Source: Candidatus Brachythrix odensensis (lineage in GTDB: Bacteria > Chloroflexota > Anaerolineae > J036 > Brachytrichaceae). From it: DNA of 64,000 bases. The notes beneath the pieces are model-generated. The model made no database searches. It was not told the DNA's origin and saw only the letters and a list, made by a program, of their open reading frames with translations. The translations under genes were made by a program, and so were the position numbers. How positions within the stretch are numbered: the first letter of the stretch is position 1; each line of letters starts with the position of its first letter. Where the stretch lies: assembly GCA_016714465.1 (NCBI GenBank), contig JADKDT010000015.1, positions 1 through 64,000 of the forward strand. Reading direction: 5' to 3'. This document shows, piece by piece, positions 26,639 to 37,174 of the stretch.

Positions 26639-28423
26639 CTATTTTTGCCAGGTCTGACCCGATGCGCGCTGGGCGATGTCCTGCCGGACATACAGCGTCC
26701 AGCGCGAGACGAAGGGCGGGCCGGCGTCGCGGAGGACGAGCCAGCGCGCCACCGCCTGGCAATCCTGCCGGTCGGCGACTTGCTTGCATCGAACGCTGCC
26801 CAGGCCATTCCGCTGGGTCACGTCCAGGCTGTTGGACAGGTAACTGTATTCGGAGTTGAAGGCAAGCGTTTCGGGTAACATCGCGGCGGCCACGCTGGCG
26901 GGGCGAGCCGCAAAGGACACGAACTTTTGATCGCGCAGCAACCAGCGCAACCAGGATGGGGCGCTGTCGTGGACGTCGATCGGCATCACGGTCTTGTCGC
27001 CATACGCCAGCACGGCGACCTGCTCAATAGCGCCTTGCAATGCTTTGGCTTCAATCGCGATCGATTCCGTCACATACGGCTCGTTCGGATTGGCCGCGTG
27101 GCTTTGGGTCAGTGAAAACCCTGCCCCAAAGGTTCCGACACTGAGGATCACCCAGGCTGCGATCGCGATCCCGCGGGCGACGGCCGCGCCGCTCATCCGC
27201 AACGATAGGGCGATCCCGCCAGCGGCGACGATGAAGATGGCGACGATCGCCAGGAGCAGCCACTTCGTGTCGCCCTGGCCGGCGTATTGCCGCACGCCGA
27301 TCGCGGTTGCGAACAAAAACACTAGGCTCAACCCGGCGACCACGCCTTCGCGCGCCCACTCACCTTCACGCGCGAGCGCGCCAAGTATTCGGTCCGCCAG
27401 CATTGCCGTCAGGGCGGCGCAGGCCAGAGTCAGCGGGATCAGGTGATGGACGTCCCGTGACTGATCGAGAAACACGATGGCCAGGCCGGCGACAACGACG
27501 ACGAGCCAGTCCCGGTGCCCGGCCGTGTTCTCCTCGGGCGCGGCGCCCTCCGGGCCAAAGCGGCGTTCTATTGCGGTATGGACCTGCCAACGGATGAGCT
27601 CCACCAACGCGCCGGCGATGACCAGCGATTCGTACAGGCCAAAGCCCAGCATGGCCCGCCAGTACGGCAGGAGACCAGCGCGAAGGATCCCGGCCACAAA
27701 GCTGGCCAGACCCTGCAGGGCGTCGCCCATTCCTGACAGGTTCCACAGGCCTGTGGTTGCCCCGAGTGTTAGCGCGGCAAAAGCCACGAGTCCGGACCGG
27801 GCCGACAACAGGTCACGCAGCCCGGCTGGCCGTGTGACAAGCGCGATCGCTCCAAGAAAGATCAAGGGGATGGCCCCGTCGATGCCGCTGGCGACCAGCA
27901 GCCCGAGACCGGCCGCCAGGCCGCTGGCGCGCCCGCGGCGCAACATCGCCCAGGCCAGCATCGCGATCGCCCAGGCCAGGGTCGCCCCATCGGCCAGGCG
28001 CGCCACGTACCACAGCGTGGGCGCGAAGACCATCAGGCTGGCCATGATCAAGGCGGCCCGCCGCCCGAGCTGATCGCGAAAAGCCATTGGGGTCAGGCAC
28101 AGCGCCGCGCCGGCGATTGCCGCCACAAGCCGCGCGCTGAACTCATTTGCGCCCAACAGCGCGAACAGGGCCGCCTGAAGACCGCCATGCAGCGGATTCA
28201 GCAAGGTCGCCGAGCCCCCCCGCGCCACGGCCAGGGCGGCGTTGGCCGCGCCGGCCTCCGCGCTGTTCAACGGGGTCGTGTCGAGCATCCACGCCCGTGC
28301 CAACAACGCCAGCCCGCACATCGCCGCCCAAAGCGCATGCTCGAAGGTCAGGCGTTCAAGCCCGCTGCGCAGCGGCCGAGCGCCGGCTATCGGCGGATTT
28401 GGTAAGGTCGAAGTCACTTGCAT
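26639..28423 (-). CDS. ArnT/PMT-type (GT-C) membrane glycosyltransferase
   Basis: About 594 residues with a dozen hydrophobic segments. The first extracytoplasmic loop after helix 1 reads TTPLNSAEAGAANAALAVARGG, followed by LLNPLHGGLQAALFALLGANEFSARLVAAI, the spacing of ArnT/PMT family enzymes. The acidic residue usual in this loop is a Glu (SAEAG). The C-terminal about 110 residues form a soluble tail. ATG 28423 overlaps the stop of the preceding gene by 10 nt, so translation is probably coupled. The substrate is unknown. Confidence 0.8.
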   Translation of the reverse strand: MQVTSTLPNPPIAGARPLRSGLERLTFEHALWAAMCGLALLARAWMLDTTPLNSAEAGAANAALAVARGGSATLLNPLHGGLQAALFALLGANEFSARLVAAIAGAALCLTPMAFRDQLGRRAALIMASLMVFAPTLWYVARLADGATLAWAIAMLAWAMLRRGRASGLAAGLGLLVASGIDGAIPLIFLGAIALVTRPAGLRDLLSARSGLVAFAALTLGATTGLWNLSGMGDALQGLASFVAGILRAGLLPYWRAMLGFGLYESLVIAGALVELIRWQVHTAIERRFGPEGAAPEENTAGHRDWLVVVVAGLAIVFLDQSRDVHHLIPLTLACAALTAMLADRILGALAREGEWAREGVVAGLSLVFLFATAIGVRQYAGQGDTKWLLLAIVAIFIVAAGGIALSLRMSGAAVARGIAIAAWVILSVGTFGAGFSLTQSHAANPNEPYVTESIAIEAKALQGAIEQVAVLAYGDKTVMPIDVHDSAPSWLRWLLRDQKFVSFAARPASVAAAMLPETLAFNSEYSYLSNSLDVTQRNGLGSVRCKQVADRQDCQAVARWLVLRDAGPPFVSRWTLYVRQDIAQRASGQTWQK

Positions 28424-31005
28424 GCGTAGAGTGTCGAATTCCCGGAGCGGAACGCCGCCGAACAAAGCCGGTCGAACTTCGCCAGGCCTTCAGGTTTGTA
28501 GGCTTGCCGTTCGGCCTCGCCCACGACCACGTAGGTGATGTCAAACTGGCGCAGGATGCGCCGGGTCTCGGTGTCGTCGTTGGTGATCGAGTACAGCCGT
28601 TCGATCTGGGGTTCGCGCAGGCCGGGCACGGTGTAGTTCCCGCGCCACTGGTTCTGATGGCCGCCCCAGCCCAACAGGGCCGGCAGCCCGGTGAAGGCCG
28701 AGATCCGCCCCGCGTAGACATACGAGGCGAAGCCCTTGCCCGGCGCTTCGGCGATGACCGGAGCGCCCGCGACGTTCAGGTTGATCCAGTCGATCATCCG
28801 GGCGTCGTCGGGGTGGTACTGCTTGAGATACGCGGCCCCATCCAGGGTGGGCGCCCGGCTGAAGCCATCTGTCCGCGACGCCGAGGCGAACACCGGCCAC
28901 AACAGGCCCAGGCCGACGAACACCAGCGCGGCAATCCCAATGACCTTCGAGAAGGCTCTGCGATCGCCCAGAAGTGCCACGATCGCAAAGCCACCGGCGA
29001 CCGACCACATTGTCCAACCTTGGAAATAGAACTTGAACACGGTGTTCATGCGCGTGCCAAAGTTGTCGAGCAGGAAGACGAATTCGACCGAGGCCGTGAT
29101 CAGCGCGCCCAGCATCAGCAGCGTCAGGGCAAACAGCCCGGGCGCGATGTGGGCTGGAGAGAGTGTTGCGGCCGCGTCGCGCGACCCGACTTCGTCCGTT
29201 GACGGTCGGATCCGCGGACCGAGCGCGCGCCAGGCCAGGACCGCGCAAACGGCTGCCAGGGTGATCAGGATCAGGGGTGTCCACGGGCCGGCGGCGGACG
29301 GGTCGAATGGGTTGATCCGTTCCGTTAAGCGCTGCCCCACCACAGCGCTGGTCACCCCCAGGGCTTTGCCGGTGGTCGTCAGCTCGGTGGCCAGCGCGCG
29401 CGCCGTGGGCGACAGCAGCCCAAACAGCGCGGCCAGGAGCAGGGCGGCGACCAATCCGGTCGCGGCCAGGCGGGCGGTCTTGAACGCAAGCCTGCGCGGT
29501 CGGATCTGCCACTCCTGGGCGAGCAGCGCGATCAACCCGATGGCCGCAATCAGGAACGGGGCAAAGATCAGAAAATACTGATGAAATTTAGTCCCGTTGA
29601 AGAGGTTGATCATCACCCCTTTTGCCTGGGACGAGAAGGTGGCGTAAAAAGGCAGGTAGATCACATACCCAACAATGAAGACCGCTGCGCTGAACAGGAC
29701 CGCGGGCATCAGCGATTCGCGGCGCAGCGCGCGCCCGGCGATCAGCGCAAGCGCGATCAGCCCGCCGAAAATAGGGAAGTCCCACGTGTTCATGAACGAC
29801 AGCCCGCCGGCCAGGATGGCGGCCAGCGCCAATTCGGGCAGCACACCGATGGGGAGCTCGATTGTTCGGCGTCTGATCCAGGCCGGCCATCTGCTGCCCA
29901 TCTCGGCGAAGCTCAGCTCGGCGGTTTCACGGATGATGGGCTGGGTGAGAAAAGCCATTGCCACGAGCAGGGCGAGCAAATTGAAGGGCAGGCCCATCAC
30001 ATGCGGATGGTTGTCGCCCAGGATGTAGCTGAAGATCGGAACCTCGGTGATGACTTCCTGCGGTTGGGGCGCGGCCGCAGTGCTGCCGGGTGCCAGGTCC
30101 TTGACCACTCGCGACCAATCCCACCACCAACTGTAGAAGAATCCGCGCGGCTCGCCGTTTTGGCAATAGTCAATCGGGCGTGTGGCGATCTGGCGCACAT
30201 CCAGCCAACGCCAGAAACTGTCGGGCAGGGTGTTGTTGCAGCGCAGCACGCCCATAAACCCGCCCAGGTTGCCCATCAAGGTGAGCATGACCGCCGTCAG
30301 CAACCCGGCGGCCAACGGGCGCGTGTCACGGCGGGGTGGGCCGGCGACGTCGGCTGCCGCTTCTGCCCGAGCCCGCAGTCCAAACAGGTTGTAACCGGCC
30401 GAGAAGGCGGTCACCACCGCCAAGGCGAAGAACATCGCCCCCCCCAGGTTGAAGGCAATCGACGGGGCGATACCGCTGACCCGGGTGAGCATGGCCAGCA
30501 GGACATACCCAAAGTAGTAGTAACTGATCGGGAAGCCGGACAGCCAGGCATCGTTCGGCGGGAAAGTCGGGCTGCGCAGAATGGCGTTGATGAACATGGA
30601 TTCCATGTACTTCTCGCCACCCGCCTCACTGATATCGGGAACATAAGCGCGGAACAACGCGGCCAGCGCGAAAGCCGCCAGGAACACCCCTTCGGTCCAC
30701 CACACCTGGCTTGGGATTTTCCGAATCGAAATCCGGATTGGCGTATGGAAAATCGGCGCGCCTCGGCCCAGCACCAGCCCGGCGACGACCAACGACAGAA
30801 GCGCGAGCAGGACCGCCCCGATGTTGTTATCGGCGAGGCCCAGGGTCACCAGGATCCAATAGGCGAATCCGCCCAGGATCAGGCCAAGCGTCTTGCTTGC
30901 GCCATAGCCGCGATCCGGCAGCCCGCCCAACAAACGCCGTGAGAGAAGCCACCCGGCGATGCCAAACACCTGCATCCAGAGGTACCAGACGATTGCGTCA
31001 ATCAT
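28414..31005 (-). CDS. DUF2298 (Chlor_Arch_YYY) polytopic membrane protein
   Basis: An 863-residue protein with many membrane helices and the tyrosine-rich signature of the Chloroflexi/Archaea 'YYY' family: PNDAWLSGFPISYYYFGYVLLAML. Other conserved blocks are EVPIFSYILGDNHPHVMGLPFNLL, LSFMNTWDFPIFGG and NTVFKFYFQGWTMWSVAGGFA. The C-terminal soluble part ends RFDITYVVVGEAER-like. The family is thought to act as GT-C-type glycosyltransferases or their partners, but no member has a well-defined reaction that I know. ATG 31005 overlaps the preceding stop (ATGA). Confidence 0.88.
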   Translation of the reverse strand: MIDAIVWYLWMQVFGIAGWLLSRRLLGGLPDRGYGASKTLGLILGGFAYWILVTLGLADNNIGAVLLALLSLVVAGLVLGRGAPIFHTPIRISIRKIPSQVWWTEGVFLAAFALAALFRAYVPDISEAGGEKYMESMFINAILRSPTFPPNDAWLSGFPISYYYFGYVLLAMLTRVSGIAPSIAFNLGGAMFFALAVVTAFSAGYNLFGLRARAEAAADVAGPPRRDTRPLAAGLLTAVMLTLMGNLGGFMGVLRCNNTLPDSFWRWLDVRQIATRPIDYCQNGEPRGFFYSWWWDWSRVVKDLAPGSTAAAPQPQEVITEVPIFSYILGDNHPHVMGLPFNLLALLVAMAFLTQPIIRETAELSFAEMGSRWPAWIRRRTIELPIGVLPELALAAILAGGLSFMNTWDFPIFGGLIALALIAGRALRRESLMPAVLFSAAVFIVGYVIYLPFYATFSSQAKGVMINLFNGTKFHQYFLIFAPFLIAAIGLIALLAQEWQIRPRRLAFKTARLAATGLVAALLLAALFGLLSPTARALATELTTTGKALGVTSAVVGQRLTERINPFDPSAAGPWTPLILITLAAVCAVLAWRALGPRIRPSTDEVGSRDAAATLSPAHIAPGLFALTLLMLGALITASVEFVFLLDNFGTRMNTVFKFYFQGWTMWSVAGGFAIVALLGDRRAFSKVIGIAALVFVGLGLLWPVFASASRTDGFSRAPTLDGAAYLKQYHPDDARMIDWINLNVAGAPVIAEAPGKGFASYVYAGRISAFTGLPALLGWGGHQNQWRGNYTVPGLREPQIERLYSITNDDTETRRILRQFDITYVVVGEAERQAYKPEGLAKFDRLCSAAFRSGNSTLYACK

Positions 31006-34000
31006 TCGACAACTGCGTAGATTCGAGTTCCCTCATTGGCATAGGCGCGCCGCAGATAGCCCAGATCGGCCATCCGTTCGAACTTGTCGAGACCCGGCCG
31101 CGCGTAGTACGCGGCCTCGAGGTCGCCCACGACCACAAATCGGATATTGTAACGGGCCAGCAGGATATTGGCCAGGTCGACTGATTCTGTGTTGTAGAAC
31201 GCATCGACATCGGTCTGGCGGTCCAGCACGACCCGGTCGGTCAGGGCCGCCCGCTGCTGGCGCTGATGCCAATCCCAGCCCACAACCGCGGGCAGGCCCG
31301 TATAGATCGAGAAGCGCGCCCCCCAGCGGTAGAGCAGCCCGCCGGTACCCGCCTCGACGATGACGGGCGACCCCGCGACGTTGGCCTGCATCCAGCGGAT
31401 GGCTTCGTAGTCGTGCCGCAGCGGGAAGACCCGTTCGCTGTTTGGCGGTCCGTCAATCCGGGTCGCAAATCTCATATAGGCCAAGCCGTCCAGCCCGGCG
31501 GGTGCATCCGGCGCATACCGATCCGCGATTTTTGCCGGGATGGCGAAGACGGGATACAGCGCCGCCAGAAAGACGACGACGGCGGTGAGCAGCGCGAACC
31601 CTGTGCGCGGTAGGGTTGACCCCGCCGCGGGCCGAACAACCCGTCGGGTCTGGCGTTGCAGAGGATCCGTAAGCCCGGCGGCGGCGATGGCGGCGGTGGC
31701 CACCCCAGCATCAGCCAGGCCTGCACGTAGAATTTGAAGACGGTGTTCATCCGGCCGATATCGCCCTTGAGGGTGAAAAACTCGACAAACAGGGTGAGGG
31801 CTATCGCCCCGGCGGCCAGCGCCCAGGCCGCCCGCTCGTGCAGGCTGGCCCGCCGGTCAAGGATGCGCGCGGCGCAAATACACAGCATGGGAACAGCCAC
31901 CACGGCCGCCTCGACGCCCAACAGGTAGAGAAACGCCGTGGCTGCCAGACCCGCAACGGCGAGCGCGATCAGGCCGCCGCGTTGCGAGGCCGCCGATTGC
32001 GCGATTCGAGCCAGGCCGAACCCCGCCAGGGGAACAACGAACAAAGCATAGACTGAGACATACGGCCACAGGGGTGCGCTCGCCCGTCCACGGCCCCAGG
32101 CTGTTGTAGGCGGTGCCGTAATTTTTCGAGATACGGGATGAAGGCGGCCCGGGTGGCCAGGAGGAACATGCCAGCCAGGGGGACGACCGCCATCCCGGCC
32201 CGCCAACGCTGCCCCGGGGCAGCACCGGAAGCCGCCGCGGCGATGATCGCCGTCGCGCACAGCGCCGCATGCACAGGGTAATCCCAGGTGTTGGTGGGCC
32301 ACAGCGCGCCAACTGCCACTGCCGCGATGGCGATCGCCCCCCAGCGCCGCGCGCCGCGGGCAAAGGCGCTGGCCATCCCCAAAGCGGTCAAGGCCAGCGG
32401 CATTGCCATCATGGGCGTGCAGGTCGGCGTAGATGAAAGTGAACAGCGGAAACTCCGCAATCGGGAGCGCGTCCACGGGATAGGCTTCACGCGCGGTGAG
32501 GCGGGTCGGGTTCCAGTAATGGGGCCACCCGAAATTGGCCGGCCCCTCGCTCAGCCATTTCCGGATGCCGTTGACCAGGTTGCTCAGCGTCCCGGCCTCG
32601 GGTGGCCCGCCCAAGCGCAGCCAATTCGAATACAGCACGCTGATCGCGTCGATGTTGCCCAGGCCGGCCACGAGCAGGGCCGCCAACCCGCCCGCCAGCA
32701 GCGTTCCCCGCGGCAGCAGGATGTCATCCGCATCACGCTTGGCCCGCCAGCCCGCAAAAAGGCTGGCCCCGGCCCCAAAGGCCGCGCTGGCTGTCATCCC
32801 AAACAGAGCCGGAATTGCCAGGTTGTAGGCCACACCCGGTTCGATCCCAAGCGCCCTGATTGGCACGCCGATCAACACAAAGCCGAAGTAGTAGTAATTG
32901 ATATAGCCGCCCGAAAACCAGGGATCGTAGGGCGGGAAGTAGGTCGATTTCAGTGTCGCTGTGAGATAGGCCAGATCCATCGGCTTTTCGCCGCCGAAGT
33001 AGGGGTGCCACAGATCCGGATTGCCGCTCCGGATCAGGGCAAAACTGAAGAAGCCCAACAGAAAGATCAGCTCTCCGAGGAGCAGCGCCCGCCAGCGCGC
33101 CCGGACCAGCGCCATCAGCCAACGTCGCTTCACAAGCGCGACGATGGCGCCGGCCAGGACAAGGGCCCCAAGCGCCACCCGGGCCAGTGCGGGCGAGAAC
33201 GGGGCCGCGCGCAGGCTGGCCACCCACCACACGCCAAATGCGGCCAACAGCAGGCCGACTACTTTGGCGAACGCATACCCGCCGTCCGCAAACGCGGTCG
33301 CACCGTCCGGGCGTCGAAACGCCAGCGCAATCAGCGGAAACGCGCCCAGCCCGATCACCTCGATGGTCAGCAGCCACGTCAGCAGCGCCGCCGCCTGCGA
33401 TTGATTGAGCGGAGAATCGGGCGGGAAGACTTCCGCCCACGTGCCACCGGCCTGCTGCTGGGCGCGGGTGCCGTCGTCGAGCAGCATGCCGCGGGGTGTG
33501 TTGACCGCCCCGAGGGGGGTCTGGACGTAGGTCCGAGCCAGGTCGAACTGGCCAAGGATCGAATCCGCCAGCGGACGCGAATACTGGGGCGTTTTGCGGA
33601 AGATCAGCACGCGTGGATGGTCGTAGACCGAGAACGCTTCTTCCGCGGTCGGGTAGGGCAGATAGGTCCCGCCGGGGCCGGCCGTGTCGGCCGCCCGGGC
33701 CAGAGGCTGCGGCATCTCCTGAGAATTGAAAAGCAGGTTACCGAGGCGTGGAAAGGAGTGGAAATCGGCCGCGAGTTCGAACCCAAGTTCGCCGCCCAGC
33801 AAGGCGCGGTAATACTCGGTCGTGAGCGGAAAGCGCCAGGGCAGCCTGGGCACAGAGCCGTAGATGCGGTTGCTCGACAACACGATGACATCGGCCTCGT
33901 CGAGCCAGTTCAGCATCTGCGAGAGCTTGCCGGGAGAGCCGGGCGTATCTGGTGTGTCCTCGTTGTACGGCTGCATCTGGCCGTCATTGCTAGTGGTCAA

Positions 34001-36040
34001 CTTGTTGTAGTACGAGTTGAAACCGTACTTGCCATCCACGGCCTGGGGCAGAGGATCGTCCCACTGTTCGTTGGCGATCACGCTGGCATTTGCGGTGATG
34101 CCCGACCCGGCAAGCTGATACAGCTCGACGTAGTACTCATGCCCGCTCTCGAACGCCAGATCGCCCAGCGCGATGCGCGGCCGGTCCGCGCTGACCTGAA
34201 TCTGCGCCTCACGCCCGGAGATGCCCGTGCCCCCCGCGTTGTCGATCACCCGCGTGGACAGCAGCGCCTCGCCTGACACATTGTTCAGGATCACGGCGAC
34301 GTCCGACCGGACGATGCGGCCGCGATCCTTCAAATCGTCGGGGGTGATCCAGAATGCTTGCGGCAGGCCAAAACTGGTCCGCAGCGTTTGCACCGGCAGT
34401 TGGGTGCGCTGCTCCACGCCATTCTCGCGCCAGGTCATCGTCACGGCGGTTGGGATGTTCTGGTAGATCCAGCGCGAGGCGCTGGCCCGGGTGATCGGCT
34501 CGCCGTAAATCGACATGAAGGCCGCCGACCAGAGCAGGGTCAATCCCACGGTCAGGGCGGTGATCGGGATGCGCAGGTTGATCCGGCCCAGGCGCGGGAC
34601 GCGTTCAAGCGCAACCGCGGCCAACAGGCACAACATCGGGTAGATCGGCAGCAGGTAACGCATTGATTTGGTGTATTGCGTGCCCTGATAGAGGAAATAG
34701 GCGGTAACCCAAACGACAGGCAAAACATAGGCCCAAATCCGCCTGCCCTTCAGCATGCGCCGCAACGCATAGGCCAGGCCGATCAAGGCGGCGGCGCCCA
34801 AGGCAATCCCAAGCCCCCAGAAGACGAGGTTGACCAGAGGAAAAGTGATCGGCGCGCGATTGGCCCACTGGTGCCCGAATGGCACGTCGATGGTGCCATT
34901 GACGAAGACACTGGCAAGGGCGAGATTCTCCAACCAGCGCGCTGACGGGGCAATGACAACCCGAACCGGTTCCGGGAGGCTGAGCGCCAATTCGCACAGT
35001 CGCCCGATTAAGTCGTCGCCGGCCGAGCTGGCCAGACAGCGCTGCAGGGTGAGTCGGAACTCGGCCGAGCTCGCCCCGACAAAGGAGTAGGGCTGGGCAA
35101 TGCGGAAGGCGGCAAAAGCACCCAGCCCGGCCAGCACGACGGCCAGTCCCGCCGAATAGAACCCGCGCCAGGCCGGCCGGCGGTCCCGCGCCAGGTGTAT
35201 GCCCGCAGCCAGCAGAATCATCGGCACAAGCGGCCAGGCGCTGATCTTGCTGGCGACAGCGCACCCAGCCATCAGCCCGGCGAGCAGGCCGTTGATCGCC
35301 AAATGCGGTATTCGCGGCCGCGGTGGTCCTGCGCGCGTGCCCCGGGCTGCCATGACCATGTTCACGCAGAACAGCAGGCACAGATTGACGAACAGGTTGG
35401 CCGTGGCATCCACCGTGAAGAAATGGGCCTGTTGGATTTGGAGCACGGCCAGCGCGCTGAGCGACGCCGCCAGGATCCCGACCCGCCAATTGAAGAGCCG
35501 CTTGGCGATCAAATACAGCGTCGCGATCGCGAGCAGGTCCATGGCCGCCGACCACGCCCGGCCGACCAGATTGATCCGATCGAACCCGACCATTGTGCCC
35601 TTTGAACAGGTGGACAGTTCATCCCCAAACACCGTCATGTTGAGCCGGCGGATGACGCGATTGGGGGCAGGACCGCAGCCGTTGTCGAGGAACTCGGCCA
35701 CGTAGCGCGGTCCAAACAGGGGCAGCGTGCCGTAGACGTAGCGGCTTCCCCAATCGGTGTTGAACGGATTGAGTGTCGACTTGCCCGAGTCGAAGTATTC
35801 TTCGGCCGTCCAGACCGGCTGGATCAGCGTCGCCAAAAAGGCAACATACCGTTCATCCGGATGCAGATGCAGGCCTTCATCCCAATTGATGTTGTAAAAC
35901 CGCAGCATCCCGGCGATTAAAAGAACCAGCACCAGCGCCGCCATGCGTTGAAGTCGTCTGAGAATCGCCCGCGCACGTTCGCGGCGGGGCAGGGGGATGC
36001 CGTTTTCGGCCGTGGGGCCATGCGGCGCTTCCTGAGTCAT
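31002..36040 (-). CDS. GT39-like plus DUF2298 two-domain membrane protein, several frameshifts
   Basis: The N-terminal half resembles PMT/GT39 enzymes: LIAGMLRFYNINWDEGLHLHPDERYVAFL, with the Asp-Glu of the first loop. The C-terminal half is another YYY domain (PPYDPWFSGGYINYYYFGFVLIGVPIRALGIEPGVAYNL, then FPLFTFIYADLHAH and NTVFKFYVQAWLMLG). The reading frame is broken near 32413, 32130 (A-run), 32080 and 31690, yet the conserved blocks continue across each break. The natural protein is therefore probably one chain of about 1,680 residues. ATG 36040 lies 10 nt after a TAGAAT box. It is the first gene of the cluster and overlaps the next start by 4 nt. It is annotated as a gene with sequence errors; a true pseudogene is the alternative. 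Confidence 0.8.
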
Positions 36041-36050
36041 GCGAGAGGTG

Positions 36051-36056
36051 ATTCTA
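36051..36056 (-). promoter_or_regulatory. -10 box (TAGAAT) of the glycosyltransferase cluster
   Basis: Read on the minus strand, TAGAAT ends 10 nt before ATG 36040, and no Shine-Dalgarno lies between. This predicts a leaderless transcript. No clear -35 box is visible. Confidence 0.45.
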
Positions 36057-36143
36057 GCCGACAGCGCGACCCGCCCCCCACCTTTCGCAAAACGGGTTCC
36101 GGTGCTATCCTTCATACCAGAAACGCAGATCGGCAGTGTGGCC

Positions 36144-37037
36144 ATGATGACCCAACCCGTGACGGAACTGCTCGAAATCGACGACCTCGCGCCTGAGCCG
36201 CAGGAGGAATGGCAGCGCATGCTGCGATTCGTTGGCTTTGGCCCCGAAGCGCGTCGCGCGGCCTTGCCGACCGTGGAGACTTTGCTCAAATCCGCCCACG
36301 AAATGGTGGTTGAGACGTATGACTACCTGGCCCGCGTGCCCGAGACAGCCGCTGTGTTGGGATGGGAAAGCGCGGTCGATCCGGTTCACCTCGAGGAGCG
36401 CCGCCGATTCTTCACAATCTGGCTCAGCCGTAGTCTTGCGCTAGACACGAGCGACGAGTTTGCGCTCGCATTGTTTCGTGCCGGCAAGTTTCACGCCGCT
36501 GATGGCCCGCGCCGCATCCACACCCCCGAGGCCTACGTCAGCGGCTCTATCGGCTTGATGCTGGGCGCCTTTTCTGATCGCATGACCCGGGCCCAACTTC
36601 CGGGCGCGGTGATCGGGCCGGCCATGGGCGCCTGGAGCCGCTATCTGTCGGCCCAACTGAATCAGATGCTCTTTGGTTATCGGCTCGCAATGGACATGAA
36701 GCGCGGCAGCGCGGCGGTACGCTGCGCGTTCTTCGGTCGGCTGCGCGCGCTGGTCGATACCAGCGAATTCGTCGTCCGCGCCGACGCGGGCGAGCCCGTT
36801 CGGAATGTCCTGCGCAAGTTGTTCAACTACTTTCCGCTGGCGCGCGCCGACGCGCTCGAACGGCGCTGGCAGTCTCATGAGCGCCAGGACAGCGCCTGGG
36901 CGGACATGACGTCGTCATACCTGCCGCGTTACGGGTGGCGGGTGCTTCTCAATGGGCGCGATCTCGAGTATGCGGGCGGGTTCTCGGCGCGACTCGGGCA
37001 AGCCGACGAAATATCCATCTTTCCGCCGGGGCGCTGA
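36144..37037 (+). CDS. Protoglobin-like domain fused to a MoaD/ThiS-like beta-grasp domain
   Basis: A 297-residue protein. Residues about 20-195 are all-helical and resemble protoglobins and globin-coupled sensors: ETYDYLARVPETAAVL, then HLEERRRFFTIWL, then FRAGKFHAADGPRRIHTPEAYVSGSIGLML. In that pattern His117 would be the proximal haem ligand. Residues about 208-297 look ubiquitin-like: EFVVRADAGEPVRNVLRKLF, WRVLLNGRDLEY and the tail DEISIFPPGR, like the LNGR...DEV.IFPP end of MoaD but finishing in Gly-Arg rather than Gly-Gly. The gene is 137 nt upstream of AOR on the same strand. A role in making or gas/redox-sensing control of the pterin enzyme is inferred. I chose ATG 36144 (or 36147). 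No transmembrane helix is seen. Confidence 0.65.
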   Translation: MMTQPVTELLEIDDLAPEPQEEWQRMLRFVGFGPEARRAALPTVETLLKSAHEMVVETYDYLARVPETAAVLGWESAVDPVHLEERRRFFTIWLSRSLALDTSDEFALALFRAGKFHAADGPRRIHTPEAYVSGSIGLMLGAFSDRMTRAQLPGAVIGPAMGAWSRYLSAQLNQMLFGYRLAMDMKRGSAAVRCAFFGRLRALVDTSEFVVRADAGEPVRNVLRKLFNYFPLARADALERRWQSHERQDSAWADMTSSYLPRYGWRVLLNGRDLEYAGGFSARLGQADEISIFPPGR

Positions 37038-37174
37038 CGCCCCGCGGATGACTTCATAACGTTGTGGAGGTGAGGATCGGACCAGCAACAATCGGAATCG
37101 CAGAGGACCGTTGATCGATCCCACACACGGGCTTCCGTGCCGCGGATTTTCGACAATTTCATTGGAGGCAAATT

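Noticed and set aside
32288..34276. Long plus-strand ORF of about 660 codons
   Set aside because: It lies antisense to the GT39/DUF2298 gene, has no family-like motif, and its composition is typical of a shadow frame in GC-rich DNA.
31002..36040. True pseudogene of the GT39/DUF2298 protein
   Set aside because: Conserved blocks continue across all four breaks without internal stops in the joined frame, and it keeps tight overlaps with the next gene. Not excluded until reads are checked.
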